Shown: positions 24,740-34,348, counted from the stretch's first letter. The stretch: DNA of 64,000 nt from Halobaculum marinum (GCF_029338555.1 NZ_CP119989.1:2170001-2234000), one strand, 5' to 3'. Notes: generated by a model from the sequence alone, not told the origin. Program-made: numbers and translations.

Positions 24740-27700
24740 CTACCGGGTCCGCAAGCGCCTCGCCGCCGCGAACAGCGCCGCGGCGACGCCCACGACGACC
24801 GCCGCGCCCGATCCGCGCGACCCGAACGGGAGCGCGAACGGGAGCGCCGTCGTCGACTGTCCGTCAGCGGACGGTGCGTCGGTCGCCGTGGCCGCCGCAG
24901 TCGTGGGAAGCGTCGTCGGCGACGCGGTCGGCGTCGACTCGGTCGACAGCCGCACCGTCCCGACCGACTGGTTGTCGACGGCGACGCGGAGCCGCTCGGG
25001 TGCGCCGGGCGCGCTCGCGTTCACGCGCCGCTGGAACCAGACGGTCCGGGTCGCGTTCCCGGCGACCACGACAGTTCTCGTCTCGACGAGGTCGCCCCCC
25101 AGCGACAGTTCGACCGTCCGCGTCGCCGGCGTCTCTCGATCGTTGCGCAGGGTGACCGAGACGCCGACGTCGCCGGTGCCGACGACGTGGGTACGGTCGA
25201 GACTCGTGGCGACGACGGAGGGTCGTCCGGCGTCCGCTCGCCCGACCGCGAACACCGAGAAGCCGGGCGACACCGCACGGAACTCGTGGACGCCGTCGCG
25301 CGTCGCGACGTGCACGGTCTCCAGCGACTGCCAGGCGCCGTCGTGGAGGCGGAACAAGCGGAGTTCGCCGGGGTCGACGCCACGTTCGTCGAGGCGTTCT
25401 GCCGGAAGTTCGAACGAGAACATCGCGTAGTCGATTTGGTCGTCCGGCACCGAGTGGTCGACCGTCACGTAGCCGAGCACGTCGTCGCTCGGGACGGTCG
25501 GTGCGGGCTCTCCGTCCTCGTCACCGTCGCCCGCGGTCGACAGCGACGCCGGTGGGTCGGTCGTCACCGACACCCCGAGGTCGTAGCTGGTTGCGTTGGC
25601 CGTCGTCTCCAACCCGCGCACGACGAGCGAACTGTCGTTCGTTTCCGACTCCAAGACGGCCGTCACAGGCTCGTTCGGCGCGGCGTCCTCGATGCGCACC
25701 GTCGCCGTCGCGTTCGACGTCGCCTCGACGCGGACGGCGGGGCCGTCCTCGCCGTCGTCCGCTGTACTGTCGTCGTCGTCGGTCGCGTTCACCTCCACCT
25801 CGCGGGTCACGACGACGGTCTCCGTCGTCACCGACTCGCCGCCGTCGCCGTCCGACCCCGACCCGTTCGTCGTCGTGCTGGCGGCCGCAAGTTGCCCGTC
25901 GGCGCCGTCTTTCCCGTTCGCGTCGGCGGCGACAGTGACGGTCGCGGCGTAGTCACCGGTCGCCGCCGGCGTCCACGACGCGTCGTAGGTGTACGACCCG
26001 TTTCCGTGGGACGTCTCGCCGAAGTCGCCCAGCGCCAGCGTCGTCTCGTTGGGGCCGTCGACCTCGACCGTGAGCGCGTCGAGTTGCTCGCTCGCCCGGA
26101 GCGTCACGACGAGTTCGGTGTCGCCGGCGGCCGTCAGGTCGAACGCCTCGACGGTCGGAGGCGTGTCGACGGTGAGGCTGCCGGTGGTCGCCGTCGCGGT
26201 GTGGCCCAGCCCGTCGTCGACGGTCACGGTCGCATCGTGGCTCCCCTGGCCGGCGGCGGCGGCGCGGTCGACCGGCGCCGTCGCGGCGTACGTGTCGCCC
26301 GACTGGTGGACCAGGGCCACGTCGCCCGCGCCGAACGCCGAGAGGTTGACCGTCGGGTCGACCACGGCTGTCGCGTCGGTGACCGTCGCCTCGACACGGA
26401 GCGCGTCTCCGTCGCTCACCACGCCGTCCCCGTCCGCGTCGTCGACGAGGTTCACGTTCGTCAGCGACGGTGCCGTCGAGTCCAGCCGGACGGTCGACGG
26501 CGACTCAGCGCTCGCGGCGAGTTCTTCGGCGTCCGTCGCCTTGACCGCGACGCCGTAGTCGCCGTCGGTCGTGGCGCCGGCGTCGACGACGCCGGTCGCG
26601 TCGTAGGCGCCCAGCGAACTGTTGTACGTCAGCGTCGTGTTGCCGGGGCCGACGCCGAACGCCGACAGGTCGGCTTCCACCATCTGGACGGCGGTCGCGT
26701 CCGTGGCCGTCGCGACGACGCGAACCACGTCGCCGTCGACGACGACGCCGTCGCCGTCGGTCGCGTCCGTCACCGACAGGCTCGACAGCGCGGGGTCGGT
26801 CGTGTCCAGCGCGAGCGACGCCGAGCCGTTCGTCGTCGCGATGCCGGCGGCGTCGACCCCGACCACCGCCACGGCGACGGTGCCGTCCGACCCGGCGCCT
26901 GCGGCGTCGACGGTCACGGTCGCCTCGTAGGTGTCGCCCGACTGGTGGGTGAGCGTCGTGTTTCCGGGGCCAACGCCGAGCGCAGACAGGTCCACCTCCA
27001 CGGTCGAGACGCCGGTCCCGGAGTCGGTGACCGTCGCGGTAACCGTTACCGACTCGTCGTCTGTCACCCGGCCGTCGGCGTCGCCGTCGGCCACGGTCAC
27101 GGTGTCGACGCTGGGGGCCGCCGTGTCGACCGTGACTGTGTTGCTCGCCGCGCTCGCTTCGTTCGTCTCGCCGTCGACGGCGGTCACGACCACGTCGTGG
27201 GCGCCGGCACCCGCTGCGCCCGAGGCGTCGGCGTCGACGACGCCGGTCGCCTCGTAGGCGCCGAGCGAACTGTTGTACGACAGGCTCACGTTCCCCGGGC
27301 CGACGCCGAACGCCGTCAGGTTGGCCTCCACGGTCGCCACGCCGCCGGCGTCGGTCACATCGGCGACGATGCGGACCGTCCCGCCGTCCGCGACGACCGT
27401 GTCACCGTCGGCGGCGTCGGTCAACGACACCGACGACACCGACGGCGGCGTGCTGTCGAGACTGAGCGTGGTCGTGTCGACGACGACCGACTGCCCCTCG
27501 ACGTCGGTGGCGTTCACGGAGACGGGGTAGTCGCCGTCGTCGAACGCGGTGGTCCGGTCGACCGTGACCGTCCCGTCCCACACGTCGCCCGAACTGTTGT
27601 ACGTGAGCTGCACGATCCCGGCGCCGAACGCCGAGGCGTTCGCCGTCACCGTGTCGACGCCCGCGGCGTCCGTGACCGACGCCGCGATCCGAACGACGTC

Positions 27701-29806
27701 GCCGTCACCGACGGCGCCGTTCGCGTCCGTCTCGTCGGACAACGGCTCGGGCGTCACCGTCGGTGCTCCCGCGTCGTACACCGGGCCGGCGGTCGAGTTC
27801 GTCCCGCGGTTGTCGGGGTCGTCGGCTGCCTCGACGACGACTGTCGAGGACCCCTCTACGCCGCCCGGCCCAGCCTGCGTGGTCGCCTCGTACACACCGT
27901 CGCCGTCTCCGTCGGTCAGGGTGAGTTGGCCCGCGCCCAGCGGCGACAGGTCCGCCGTCACCGACACCACGGTCGCGGTGTCGTCGGTCGCAGTCGCCGT
28001 GACGGTGACGTCCTCGCCGTCGACGACCGACCCGTCGCCGTCGCCGTCGACGACGGTCACGGTCGACACCGAGGGCGCCGTCGTGTCGACCGTCAGGGTG
28101 CCGCCGGAGGTGGTGTTCGTCTGCGAGCGGGAGTCCGTGACGGTCACCGTCGCGCTCGCCGTCCCGTCCGCGCCGACGCCCGCCTCGTCGACGGCGACCG
28201 TCCGGTCGTACGTACCGTCGCCGTCGCCGTCGGTGAGGTTGACCGTCCCCGCGCCGAACGCCGACAGGTCAGCCGTCACCGTGTCGATGGTCGAGGTGGC
28301 GTCGGTCGGCGTCACGGCGACGCGGACGCCGTCGTCATCTGCGACGACCCCGTCGGCGTCGTCGGCGTCGTTGAGGAGGATGGGTCCGACGACCGGTGGC
28401 GTCGTGTCGACGGTCGCGTCCGCCGACTGGCCCGCGGCGCCGTCCGTCCCCGACGCGTCGGCGGCGGTGGTCAGCGTCGCCGTCACGGTGCCGTCCGTGC
28501 CGATGTAGACGGTCGCCTCGTAGTCGTACGGCCCGGATCCGGTCTCTGAGAAGTCTGACTCGGTGAGCGTGGCCGTCGTGTCGCCGGTGAGTTCGACGAC
28601 GATGGTCCCCAACTGCTCGTCGCTCTGGAAGCTGATCGTGACATTCTGGCCCGTCGCGACGGTCGCCGCGTACGCGGTGATTCCAGGTGCGGTGTCGAGT
28701 TCCAGTTGCGGCGTCGTCGTCGTGTTCACGTTGCCGACCTCGTCGGTCGCCGTCAGCGTCACCGCGTAGTCACCGTCCGGGTCGGCCGCCGCCTCGTCGA
28801 CCTCGACCGTCGTGTCGTACGTCCCGTCAGCGTCGCCGTCGGTGAGGGTGACCGTCCCCGCGCCGAACGCCGACAGGTCCGCCGTCACCGTGTCGACCGC
28901 GGTCCGTGCGTCCGTAGCGTCGACCGCCACGAGGACGTCGCTCCCGTTGCCGACCGGGTCGCCCGGGGAAGTGGCGTTCTCCAACACCGGGGACGACAGC
29001 GCCGGCGGCGTCGTGTCCAACTCGAGCGTCCCGGTCGTCGTCGTGTTCTGGTTTGCTGGCGTCGCGTCGTCGGTCGCGTTCACCGTCACGGCGTAGGTGC
29101 CGTCGGCACTCGCCGCGGCCTCGTCGACGGCGACCGTCGTGTCGTACGTGCCGTCGCCGTCGTCGTCGGTGAGGTTGACCGTCCCCGCGCCGAACGCCGT
29201 GAGGTTCGCCGTCACCGACGACACGTTCGAGGTCGCGTCGTCGACCGTCGCCTCGACGGCGACCCCGTCACCGTCGGCGACGACGCCGTTCGCGTCGGTC
29301 GCGTCGGTGAGCGAGACGCCGGTCATCGTCGGTGCCGCCGTGTCGACCGTCGTCGCGGCGACGTAGCTCCCGTCGCCGGCGCCGTTGTTCCCGTCAGCGT
29401 CGAGCGCCTGCGACAGTTCGGCGGTGTAGTTCCCGTCCGTGGCAGCGGTGTACGTCGCGACGTACGTGTACGGACCCGACCCGCTCTCGGTGAAGTCCGT
29501 TCGGTCGAGGGTGTCCTCCAGGCTCGACTCGCGGTCGATTCCCACGAGCACGTCGTCTATCGGCTCGGAGCTGTTGAATCGCACCTCGATGGTCGACCCG
29601 CTGGGGTTCGTCACGCTGAAATCCGTGATCACCGGGGCGCCAGCCGCCGCCACCGTCGCGCCGCCGCCGAGCGCGTCGCTGGACCCGTGGACGGCGCCCG
29701 TCGCCGCGGCCGCGTAGCCGACGCCGCCGCTGGCTGCGCCTATCGCTGCGACCGTCACCACGAGCGTTGCGACCGCCACGGCCGCGCGTGCCGCCCCGCG
29801 AGACAT
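24740..29806 (-). CDS. Giant cell-surface protein with Ig-like repeats and PGF-pre-PGF domain
   Basis: 1688 residues. A Sec-type signal peptide (residues about 6-35) is followed by about 12 beta-sandwich repeats of two types. Type A (about 100 residues, nine copies) runs from a P-S-V-x-x-V-x-L-x-D-A-x-D-x-D-G opening through TVTADLSAFGAGTV to a final ATD. Type B (three copies) opens the array, sits after A2 and closes it, with VEVRFNSSE-like and GSGPYTYxA strands. A1-A4 carry DGDGDGTYD-like acidic loops that could bind Ca2+; A5-A9 replace them with YNSS or HQSGDTYE. Then comes an Asp linker, a PGF-pre-PGF domain (PDDQIDYAMFSFELPAERL, SPGFSVFAVG, about 1400-1530), a CARDB-like domain, a Thr/Ser stalk, a final membrane helix and RRLRTR. 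Likely an S-layer-associated adhesin or glycoprotein (inference). Confidence 0.85.
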   Translation of the reverse strand: MSRGAARAAVAVATLVVTVAAIGAASGGVGYAAAATGAVHGSSDALGGGATVAAAGAPVITDFSVTNPSGSTIEVRFNSSEPIDDVLVGIDRESSLEDTLDRTDFTESGSGPYTYVATYTAATDGNYTAELSQALDADGNNGAGDGSYVAATTVDTAAPTMTGVSLTDATDANGVVADGDGVAVEATVDDATSNVSSVTANLTAFGAGTVNLTDDDGDGTYDTTVAVDEAAASADGTYAVTVNATDDATPANQNTTTTGTLELDTTPPALSSPVLENATSPGDPVGNGSDVLVAVDATDARTAVDTVTADLSAFGAGTVTLTDGDADGTYDTTVEVDEAAADPDGDYAVTLTATDEVGNVNTTTTPQLELDTAPGITAYAATVATGQNVTISFQSDEQLGTIVVELTGDTTATLTESDFSETGSGPYDYEATVYIGTDGTVTATLTTAADASGTDGAAGQSADATVDTTPPVVGPILLNDADDADGVVADDDGVRVAVTPTDATSTIDTVTADLSAFGAGTVNLTDGDGDGTYDRTVAVDEAGVGADGTASATVTVTDSRSQTNTTSGGTLTVDTTAPSVSTVTVVDGDGDGSVVDGEDVTVTATATDDTATVVSVTADLSPLGAGQLTLTDGDGDGVYEATTQAGPGGVEGSSTVVVEAADDPDNRGTNSTAGPVYDAGAPTVTPEPLSDETDANGAVGDGDVVRIAASVTDAAGVDTVTANASAFGAGIVQLTYNSSGDVWDGTVTVDRTTAFDDGDYPVSVNATDVEGQSVVVDTTTLSLDSTPPSVSSVSLTDAADGDTVVADGGTVRIVADVTDAGGVATVEANLTAFGVGPGNVSLSYNSSLGAYEATGVVDADASGAAGAGAHDVVVTAVDGETNEASAASNTVTVDTAAPSVDTVTVADGDADGRVTDDESVTVTATVTDSGTGVSTVEVDLSALGVGPGNTTLTHQSGDTYEATVTVDAAGAGSDGTVAVAVVGVDAAGIATTNGSASLALDTTDPALSSLSVTDATDGDGVVVDGDVVRVVATATDATAVQMVEADLSAFGVGPGNTTLTYNSSLGAYDATGVVDAGATTDGDYGVAVKATDAEELAASAESPSTVRLDSTAPSLTNVNLVDDADGDGVVSDGDALRVEATVTDATAVVDPTVNLSAFGAGDVALVHQSGDTYAATAPVDRAAAAGQGSHDATVTVDDGLGHTATATTGSLTVDTPPTVEAFDLTAAGDTELVVTLRASEQLDALTVEVDGPNETTLALGDFGETSHGNGSYTYDASWTPAATGDYAATVTVAADANGKDGADGQLAAASTTTNGSGSDGDGGESVTTETVVVTREVEVNATDDDDSTADDGEDGPAVRVEATSNATATVRIEDAAPNEPVTAVLESETNDSSLVVRGLETTANATSYDLGVSVTTDPPASLSTAGDGDEDGEPAPTVPSDDVLGYVTVDHSVPDDQIDYAMFSFELPAERLDERGVDPGELRLFRLHDGAWQSLETVHVATRDGVHEFRAVSPGFSVFAVGRADAGRPSVVATSLDRTHVVGTGDVGVSVTLRNDRETPATRTVELSLGGDLVETRTVVVAGNATRTVWFQRRVNASAPGAPERLRVAVDNQSVGTVRLSTESTPTASPTTLPTTAAATATDAPSADGQSTTALPFALPFGSRGSGAAVVVGVAAALFAAARRLRTR

Positions 29807-29897
29807 ATTATCCTACCGAGGTCATCGGCCCGACAAAAATGGTTCCCGGCGGATCTCAGTTCCGAGAACTACGAGGCGCGGTGACCGTCGCCGGGGG

Positions 29898-32357
29898 TCA
29901 GCGCTCTGCCGTCAGCGCCTGCTCGATCCGAGTCTCCACCTGCGGGAGTCGTCGCTCGACTAACTCGGGCAACTGGTCGGGGAGCGTCTCGCGGTTCCGC
30001 TCGATCGCGTCGGCGATGGCCGCCGTCCGCTCTTGCAGTCCACGGAGCCGGTTGTCCGCCGCCTCGGCGTCGCCCGCTTTCGCCGCCTCGTCGGCGCGTT
30101 GTGCCGCTCGAGTCCCCGCCCGGAGCGCGTTCAGCAAGCCGGTGAAGCCGTCCGTCTGGAGCCGCAGGTCGTCGAGGACGTCGCCGCGACCGTCGTCGTC
30201 GTCGGTGGCGGTCGCCGTCGCTGTCTCCGTCGCAGTCGTGGTGTTGGTAGTCGTCTCGTCGTCGACGGTGTCGGTCGTGTCGTCGACCGTATCCTCGGTC
30301 GTGTTCGTCGTCTCGGTGGACCCGTCGACGGTGTCTGTCGTCGAGTCGGTCGTGTTCGTCGCGTCGACCGTATCGGTCGTGTCGGTCGTGTTCGTCTCCT
30401 CGTCGACAGTGTCGTCGTCGACCGCCGAGTCGACGGTCTCTGTCGTCTCGCCGACCACCGCGTCGACGACCGCGGCGGCGTCGCCCTCCTGTTCGGTCGT
30501 GCTGTCGGGCACGTCCACCTCGTCGATGCCGTCGGGGGTGCCGTCCTCGAACACCGCCGCCTGCGCCGTCGTCTCCGTCAACAGCGTGAGCAAGAACGAC
30601 GTGAGTGACGCCTTCCCTGTACGCACGTCTGCCAGCGTCGCCGTCGACTGCCCCGCGCGGGGGTTGACGCGGAACGCGCCGATCCCGCCCTCGCTGTCTT
30701 CGATCTCGGTGGTGTAGGCACCCTCACGGTGGGCGTAGACGGCGACGCCGCGGTCGTCGCTCTCGTCGTCGTCGCCGGTCGGCGGCGGTGCGTCGAACAC
30801 CCTCCCCGCCACGTCGTCTTCGACGGCCATGCGGGCGACCCCCGGCGCGTCCGACGCCGGTTCCGCACGCACCTTCACGGCGTCCTCGTTGGCGGCGACG
30901 ACCACCTCACCGTCGACGCCGGCGGTCGTCGCCTCGCCGTCGTCGGTGTGGGTCAGCCCCTGACTGTAGGGCGCGACGCCGGCGCCGTTGACCGTGAGCC
31001 GGTGGTCGCCTTCCGGCACGTCTCGCAGCGCGACGACCCCATTGAACGTCGGGACGGCGACCGGGTCGGACTCCAGCAGTGCGACCCCTTCGACGGTCGG
31101 ATCGGTCGTCTCGACGCCGTTGCTCCCCGGTGTGTCGTCGGTGCTGGTCGCCTCGCGCAACAGGCCGACCACGTCACCCGCGAGGCCCGCCACGTCGACG
31201 TCGAACCGCTCCGACAGCGCCGAGCGGTGACGGGGGTCGGTCACGTCGGCGATCGGGTTGCGGTACCGCGGCTGGGTCTTCGGTGTCCCGGTCGTCGTGA
31301 TGTGGGAGGCGATGGCGTCCTCGGCGAACGAGGGGACCGCGAACTCGAACGAGAGCTGCGGACCGGTGAACTCCTCGACGGTCATCTCGCTCATCGGCGC
31401 CAACTCGTACGTGTAGTCCGCCGTCGCCGCCGTGTCGGCTTCCACGAAGGCGAACTGGTGGCCCGTCTCGCGCAACGGGAGGTCGCTCGGCGGCGTCGGG
31501 AGCCCCGCGAACGAGCCGACCGTCATCTCGGCCGGGACGAGGTGGTCGCGAGTGACGTTCGGCAGGTCGGGGTGCTCGTAGATCGGATCGCCGTCGAGTT
31601 CGGGCACGGCGAACGGGAGCCGGTACCCTTCGCCGCGAGGGAGTCCGTACGCCGCCGGAATTTCCGTGACGGCGAACACGCCGTTGGAGATGTCGGCGAT
31701 GTCGGTCGCGATGGGGAGGCGCTCGAAGGTGGCCTTCGTCTCGTTCACCCCGAGCGCCGACGAGTGGCTCCCAACCTCGCTGATGATGCTCGCGCGGTCG
31801 GTCTCCGGGTCGAGGAACTCGTTGTTCGGAACCGACCGCGAGTGCGCCGAGGCGACGAGCAGTTGCGGCGCGCCTGTCTCGGGGTCGCCCGTCTCCTCGC
31901 TCGTGTCGAGGAACACCTGCAGCAGTTCCCAGTCGTGCCAGTGGAAGTTGGTCGTGAACTGGTCGAACGCCGAGTAGAACCAGTACTGGACGACGGTGAG
32001 GTCGGTGTCGGCGTACTCGACGACGTTGTAGAACGCGGTGCGGTGGGGCGGTTCCCCCGCCTCGTCGATGTCGCGGGAGTACCCGTCGAACGCGGTGAAC
32101 CCGTCGAGGACGGACTCGTCGCCCGACTCCGCTGCGTACACCCGCGGGTCCGTCGGGAACCACCGCTCGCCGACGCCGAAGTAGAGGTCCGGCGCGTGCG
32201 CCGCCGCCATCGTTCGCGCGCGCTCGTCCTCGACGCTGGCCGTCTCGGGCGGCGCGTCCTCGCCGTCCAACAACACGGCACCGCCCGCGAGCGTCGCCGC
32301 GCCGGCGACGCCGCTCGCGAGGAGTCGACGCCTGGTGAGTTCGAAGTCCGTCATCAC
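29898..32357 (-). CDS. Tat-exported protein with HxHDWE (NLP/Vps62-like) domain and coiled-coil tail
   Basis: 819 residues. The Tat signal TRRRLLASGVAGAATLAGGAVLL spans residues 8-30. Residues 105-185 contain VVQYWFYSAFDQF, then HWHDWELLQVFLD (H139, H141, D142, E144), then PQLLVASAHSRS. This order matches the YSWYxPKD, GHRHDWExVxVWID and VSAHGG blocks of NPP1/NLP proteins, and more loosely the YWFF...HEGDWE of Vps62-like proteins. Residues about 660-760 are a Thr/Asp stalk, and the last about 70 residues are a charged coiled coil (LQERTAAIADAIERNRETLP). It is 91 nt upstream of the giant surface protein on the same strand. Function is unknown; cytolysin activity is not shown. Confidence 0.8.
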   Translation of the reverse strand: MMTDFELTRRRLLASGVAGAATLAGGAVLLDGEDAPPETASVEDERARTMAAAHAPDLYFGVGERWFPTDPRVYAAESGDESVLDGFTAFDGYSRDIDEAGEPPHRTAFYNVVEYADTDLTVVQYWFYSAFDQFTTNFHWHDWELLQVFLDTSEETGDPETGAPQLLVASAHSRSVPNNEFLDPETDRASIISEVGSHSSALGVNETKATFERLPIATDIADISNGVFAVTEIPAAYGLPRGEGYRLPFAVPELDGDPIYEHPDLPNVTRDHLVPAEMTVGSFAGLPTPPSDLPLRETGHQFAFVEADTAATADYTYELAPMSEMTVEEFTGPQLSFEFAVPSFAEDAIASHITTTGTPKTQPRYRNPIADVTDPRHRSALSERFDVDVAGLAGDVVGLLREATSTDDTPGSNGVETTDPTVEGVALLESDPVAVPTFNGVVALRDVPEGDHRLTVNGAGVAPYSQGLTHTDDGEATTAGVDGEVVVAANEDAVKVRAEPASDAPGVARMAVEDDVAGRVFDAPPPTGDDDESDDRGVAVYAHREGAYTTEIEDSEGGIGAFRVNPRAGQSTATLADVRTGKASLTSFLLTLLTETTAQAAVFEDGTPDGIDEVDVPDSTTEQEGDAAAVVDAVVGETTETVDSAVDDDTVDEETNTTDTTDTVDATNTTDSTTDTVDGSTETTNTTEDTVDDTTDTVDDETTTNTTTATETATATATDDDDGRGDVLDDLRLQTDGFTGLLNALRAGTRAAQRADEAAKAGDAEAADNRLRGLQERTAAIADAIERNRETLPDQLPELVERRLPQVETRIEQALTAER

Positions 32358-32476
32358 TCCTCGGTCCCCTGGATGTTGGCCGGCTTCCCTCGCGGCGCTG
32401 AAAACTCCGTCGGCCCTCCACCCGTGAGGCCGGTCGGATCTCCCGGGCGGTGAACGGCGAGTCGGGCCATCGTCGC

Positions 32477-33157
32477 CTACGCGGCCTCCTCGTCGTGGAC
32501 GAGCGACTGCATCATCGTCCGCACGTCCGCCTCCTGCCCCGTCAAGACGCTCGGATACCCGCCGATGGCGACGACGAAGTCGGGGCCCGCACGGACCGCC
32601 TCGGCGACGTGGAGCGTCACCTGCACCTCGATGCCGTCGGCGATGGTCGCATCGGCGGTGAACAGCCCCACGGTCGTCTCCGTGCCGAGCACCGTAACGG
32701 TCTCCTCGCCGGCCGCGCGCAGGTCGCCGAAGCCGTCGTAGCGCGCGAGCAGTCGCTCGGCGAGTTCGCGGCTGCGAAGGTCGCCGACGGGGTTGAACGT
32801 GCGGTCGCCGAGTTCGACGGCGGGCGTCGACAACGCGGCGAAGACGGCCCCCCGGAGTCGCTCGCCGAACACGGTGGCCGACTTGTCGTACTGGGCGAGA
32901 TGGTTCGTGACGACCACCTCGCGCGTCTCCCCGGCGACGGTGAACTCACGCGTGACCTCAAGCGGTTCGACCCGATACTCCGCGTACCCGGTCTCCGCCA
33001 GCGCCGTCTCCGGGACTGTCGCGGGCGATGCCGACAGCGTCACCGGTTCCTCCCCCGAGATGACGCCGAGACAGCCGCTCGTCGCGCTCGCGGCGCCGAG
33101 CGTCAGCGCGCCCCCCGCGGCCCGCAGGAACTCCCGTCTGCGTGCCTCTCGTGGCAT
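32477..33157 (-). CDS. Tat lipoprotein, DUF6517-type
   Basis: 226 residues from the ATG at 33157. RRREFLRAAGGALTLGAASATSGC combines a twin-arginine signal with a lipobox Cys at about residue 28. The mature part is beta-rich (YAEYRVEPLEVTREFTVAGETREVVVTNHLAQYDK) and ends with a helix (DVRTMMQSLVHDE). This matches a haloarchaeal lipoprotein family I know as DUF6517; function unknown. It is the first gene of a possible minus-strand secretion operon with the 819-residue protein, 119 nt away. Confidence 0.8.
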   Translation of the reverse strand: MPREARRREFLRAAGGALTLGAASATSGCLGVISGEEPVTLSASPATVPETALAETGYAEYRVEPLEVTREFTVAGETREVVVTNHLAQYDKSATVFGERLRGAVFAALSTPAVELGDRTFNPVGDLRSRELAERLLARYDGFGDLRAAGEETVTVLGTETTVGLFTADATIADGIEVQVTLHVAEAVRAGPDFVVAIGGYPSVLTGQEADVRTMMQSLVHDEEAA

Positions 33158-33309
33158 AGAAGGGGAGTGAGCGGTGGAGCGGTATGAGCTTCGTGGTCCA
33201 GACCGGCGCCCGGGGTCGCCGCCGTCGATCCCCCGCGACAACGGCTCACACGACCGTACGGCGACTATCGCACCGCTTTTGCCGCTCGGACCGAAACGTG
33301 GAGCAACGA

Positions 33310-34305
33310 ATGATCTCGAAGGGCTGTGAACAGTGCTCCAAGGGCGGGAAGATGGTGCTGTTCGTGTACGGCTACTGCGACCAGCGCGACTGCTTCTACT
33401 GTCCGCTCGGGGAGAACCGCAAGAACGTCACCGACGTGTACGCCAACGAGCGCCTCGTCGAGTCCGACGAGGACGTCATCGAGGAGGCCAAGCGGATGTC
33501 GGCGCTGGGCACCTCGATCACCGGCGGTGAACCGCAGGAGGCGATGGAGAAGACGTGTCGGTACCTCCGCCTCCTGAAAGACGAGTTCGGCGAGGACCAC
33601 CACACCCACCTCTACACGGGCATCACGGGCGGCCGCGAGAACATGCGCCGCCTGTCGGAGGCGGGCCTCGACGAGATTCGCTTCCACCCGCCGGTCGAGC
33701 AGTGGGGCGACCTCCACGGCACCGAGTGGGAGGACATCCTCTACATCGCTCGCGAGGAGGGGCTGACGCCCGCCTTCGAGATCCCCGGCATCCGCGCCGA
33801 AGAAGAGTTCCTGGAGTTCCTCGACGAGGGCGCCGCCGAGTTCTGCAACATCAACGAGTTCGAGATGAGCGACGGGAACTACCGCCGGATGCAAGAGCAG
33901 GGGTTCGAACTGCAGGAGGGGCACATGTCCGCCGTCGACGGCTCGAAGGAGGCCATCCTCGACGTGATGGGCGACCACGAGCGCGTCTACTTCTGCACCT
34001 CCGTGTTCAAGGACGCCGCCCAACACCGCAACCGCCTCAAGCGGATGGCGCGCAACCTCCGGCGCCCGTTCGACGAGGTGACCGACGACGGGACGCTCGT
34101 GTACGGCAAGACGTACGCCGACCCCGAGCGGTTCGCGGAGTTGGAGGTCCCCGAGGAGTTCTACTCGGTGAAGTCCGAACACGTCGAGGTGGCGTGGTGG
34201 CTGCTCGAAGAGATGATCGCAGAGGGCGACCTCGACGATGGCGAGGTCGTCGAGCAGTACCCAACCTACGACGGGACGGTCGTCGAGCGGACGCCGCTGG
34301 CGTGA
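33310..34305 (+). CDS. Radical SAM protein with CX4CX2C cluster motif
   Basis: 331 residues from the ATG at 33310. The cluster-binding loop reads YGYCDQRDCFYCPLG, with cysteines at 23, 28 and 31, i.e. CX4CX2C rather than the usual CX3CX2C. A further pair, CEQC at 6-9, precedes it. SAM-binding features include SITGGEPQEAM near residue 67 (GGEP) and DEIRFHPPVEQW. It resembles the uncharacterised archaeal radical SAM group COG2108 (from memory). Substrate unknown. The C-terminal third (EQYPTYDGTVVERTPLA) is specific to the family. Divergent from the DUF6517 gene. Confidence 0.86.
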   Translation: MISKGCEQCSKGGKMVLFVYGYCDQRDCFYCPLGENRKNVTDVYANERLVESDEDVIEEAKRMSALGTSITGGEPQEAMEKTCRYLRLLKDEFGEDHHTHLYTGITGGRENMRRLSEAGLDEIRFHPPVEQWGDLHGTEWEDILYIAREEGLTPAFEIPGIRAEEEFLEFLDEGAAEFCNINEFEMSDGNYRRMQEQGFELQEGHMSAVDGSKEAILDVMGDHERVYFCTSVFKDAAQHRNRLKRMARNLRRPFDEVTDDGTLVYGKTYADPERFAELEVPEEFYSVKSEHVEVAWWLLEEMIAEGDLDDGEVVEQYPTYDGTVVERTPLA

Positions 34306-34348
34306 CCGCCGCACAAGACCTATCTCTCGGGCCTCGGTTTCGCCGGTC

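Noticed and set aside
25187-28549. 1120-residue plus-strand open frame, and others of 60-400 residues across 25000-29900
   Set aside because: Antisense shadows of the 1688-residue repeat protein. High GC3 removes stops on the opposite strand; the translations are Arg/Val-rich with no domain, unlike the acidic proteins typical here.
30180-30480. Microsatellite-like GTC/GAC repeat DNA
   Set aside because: It encodes the Thr/Asp stalk of the 819-residue protein in frame, so it is coding low complexity rather than a separate repeat element.
30729-32453. 574-residue plus-strand frame
   Set aside because: Antisense shadow of the Tat-exported 819-residue protein; basic composition and no motifs.
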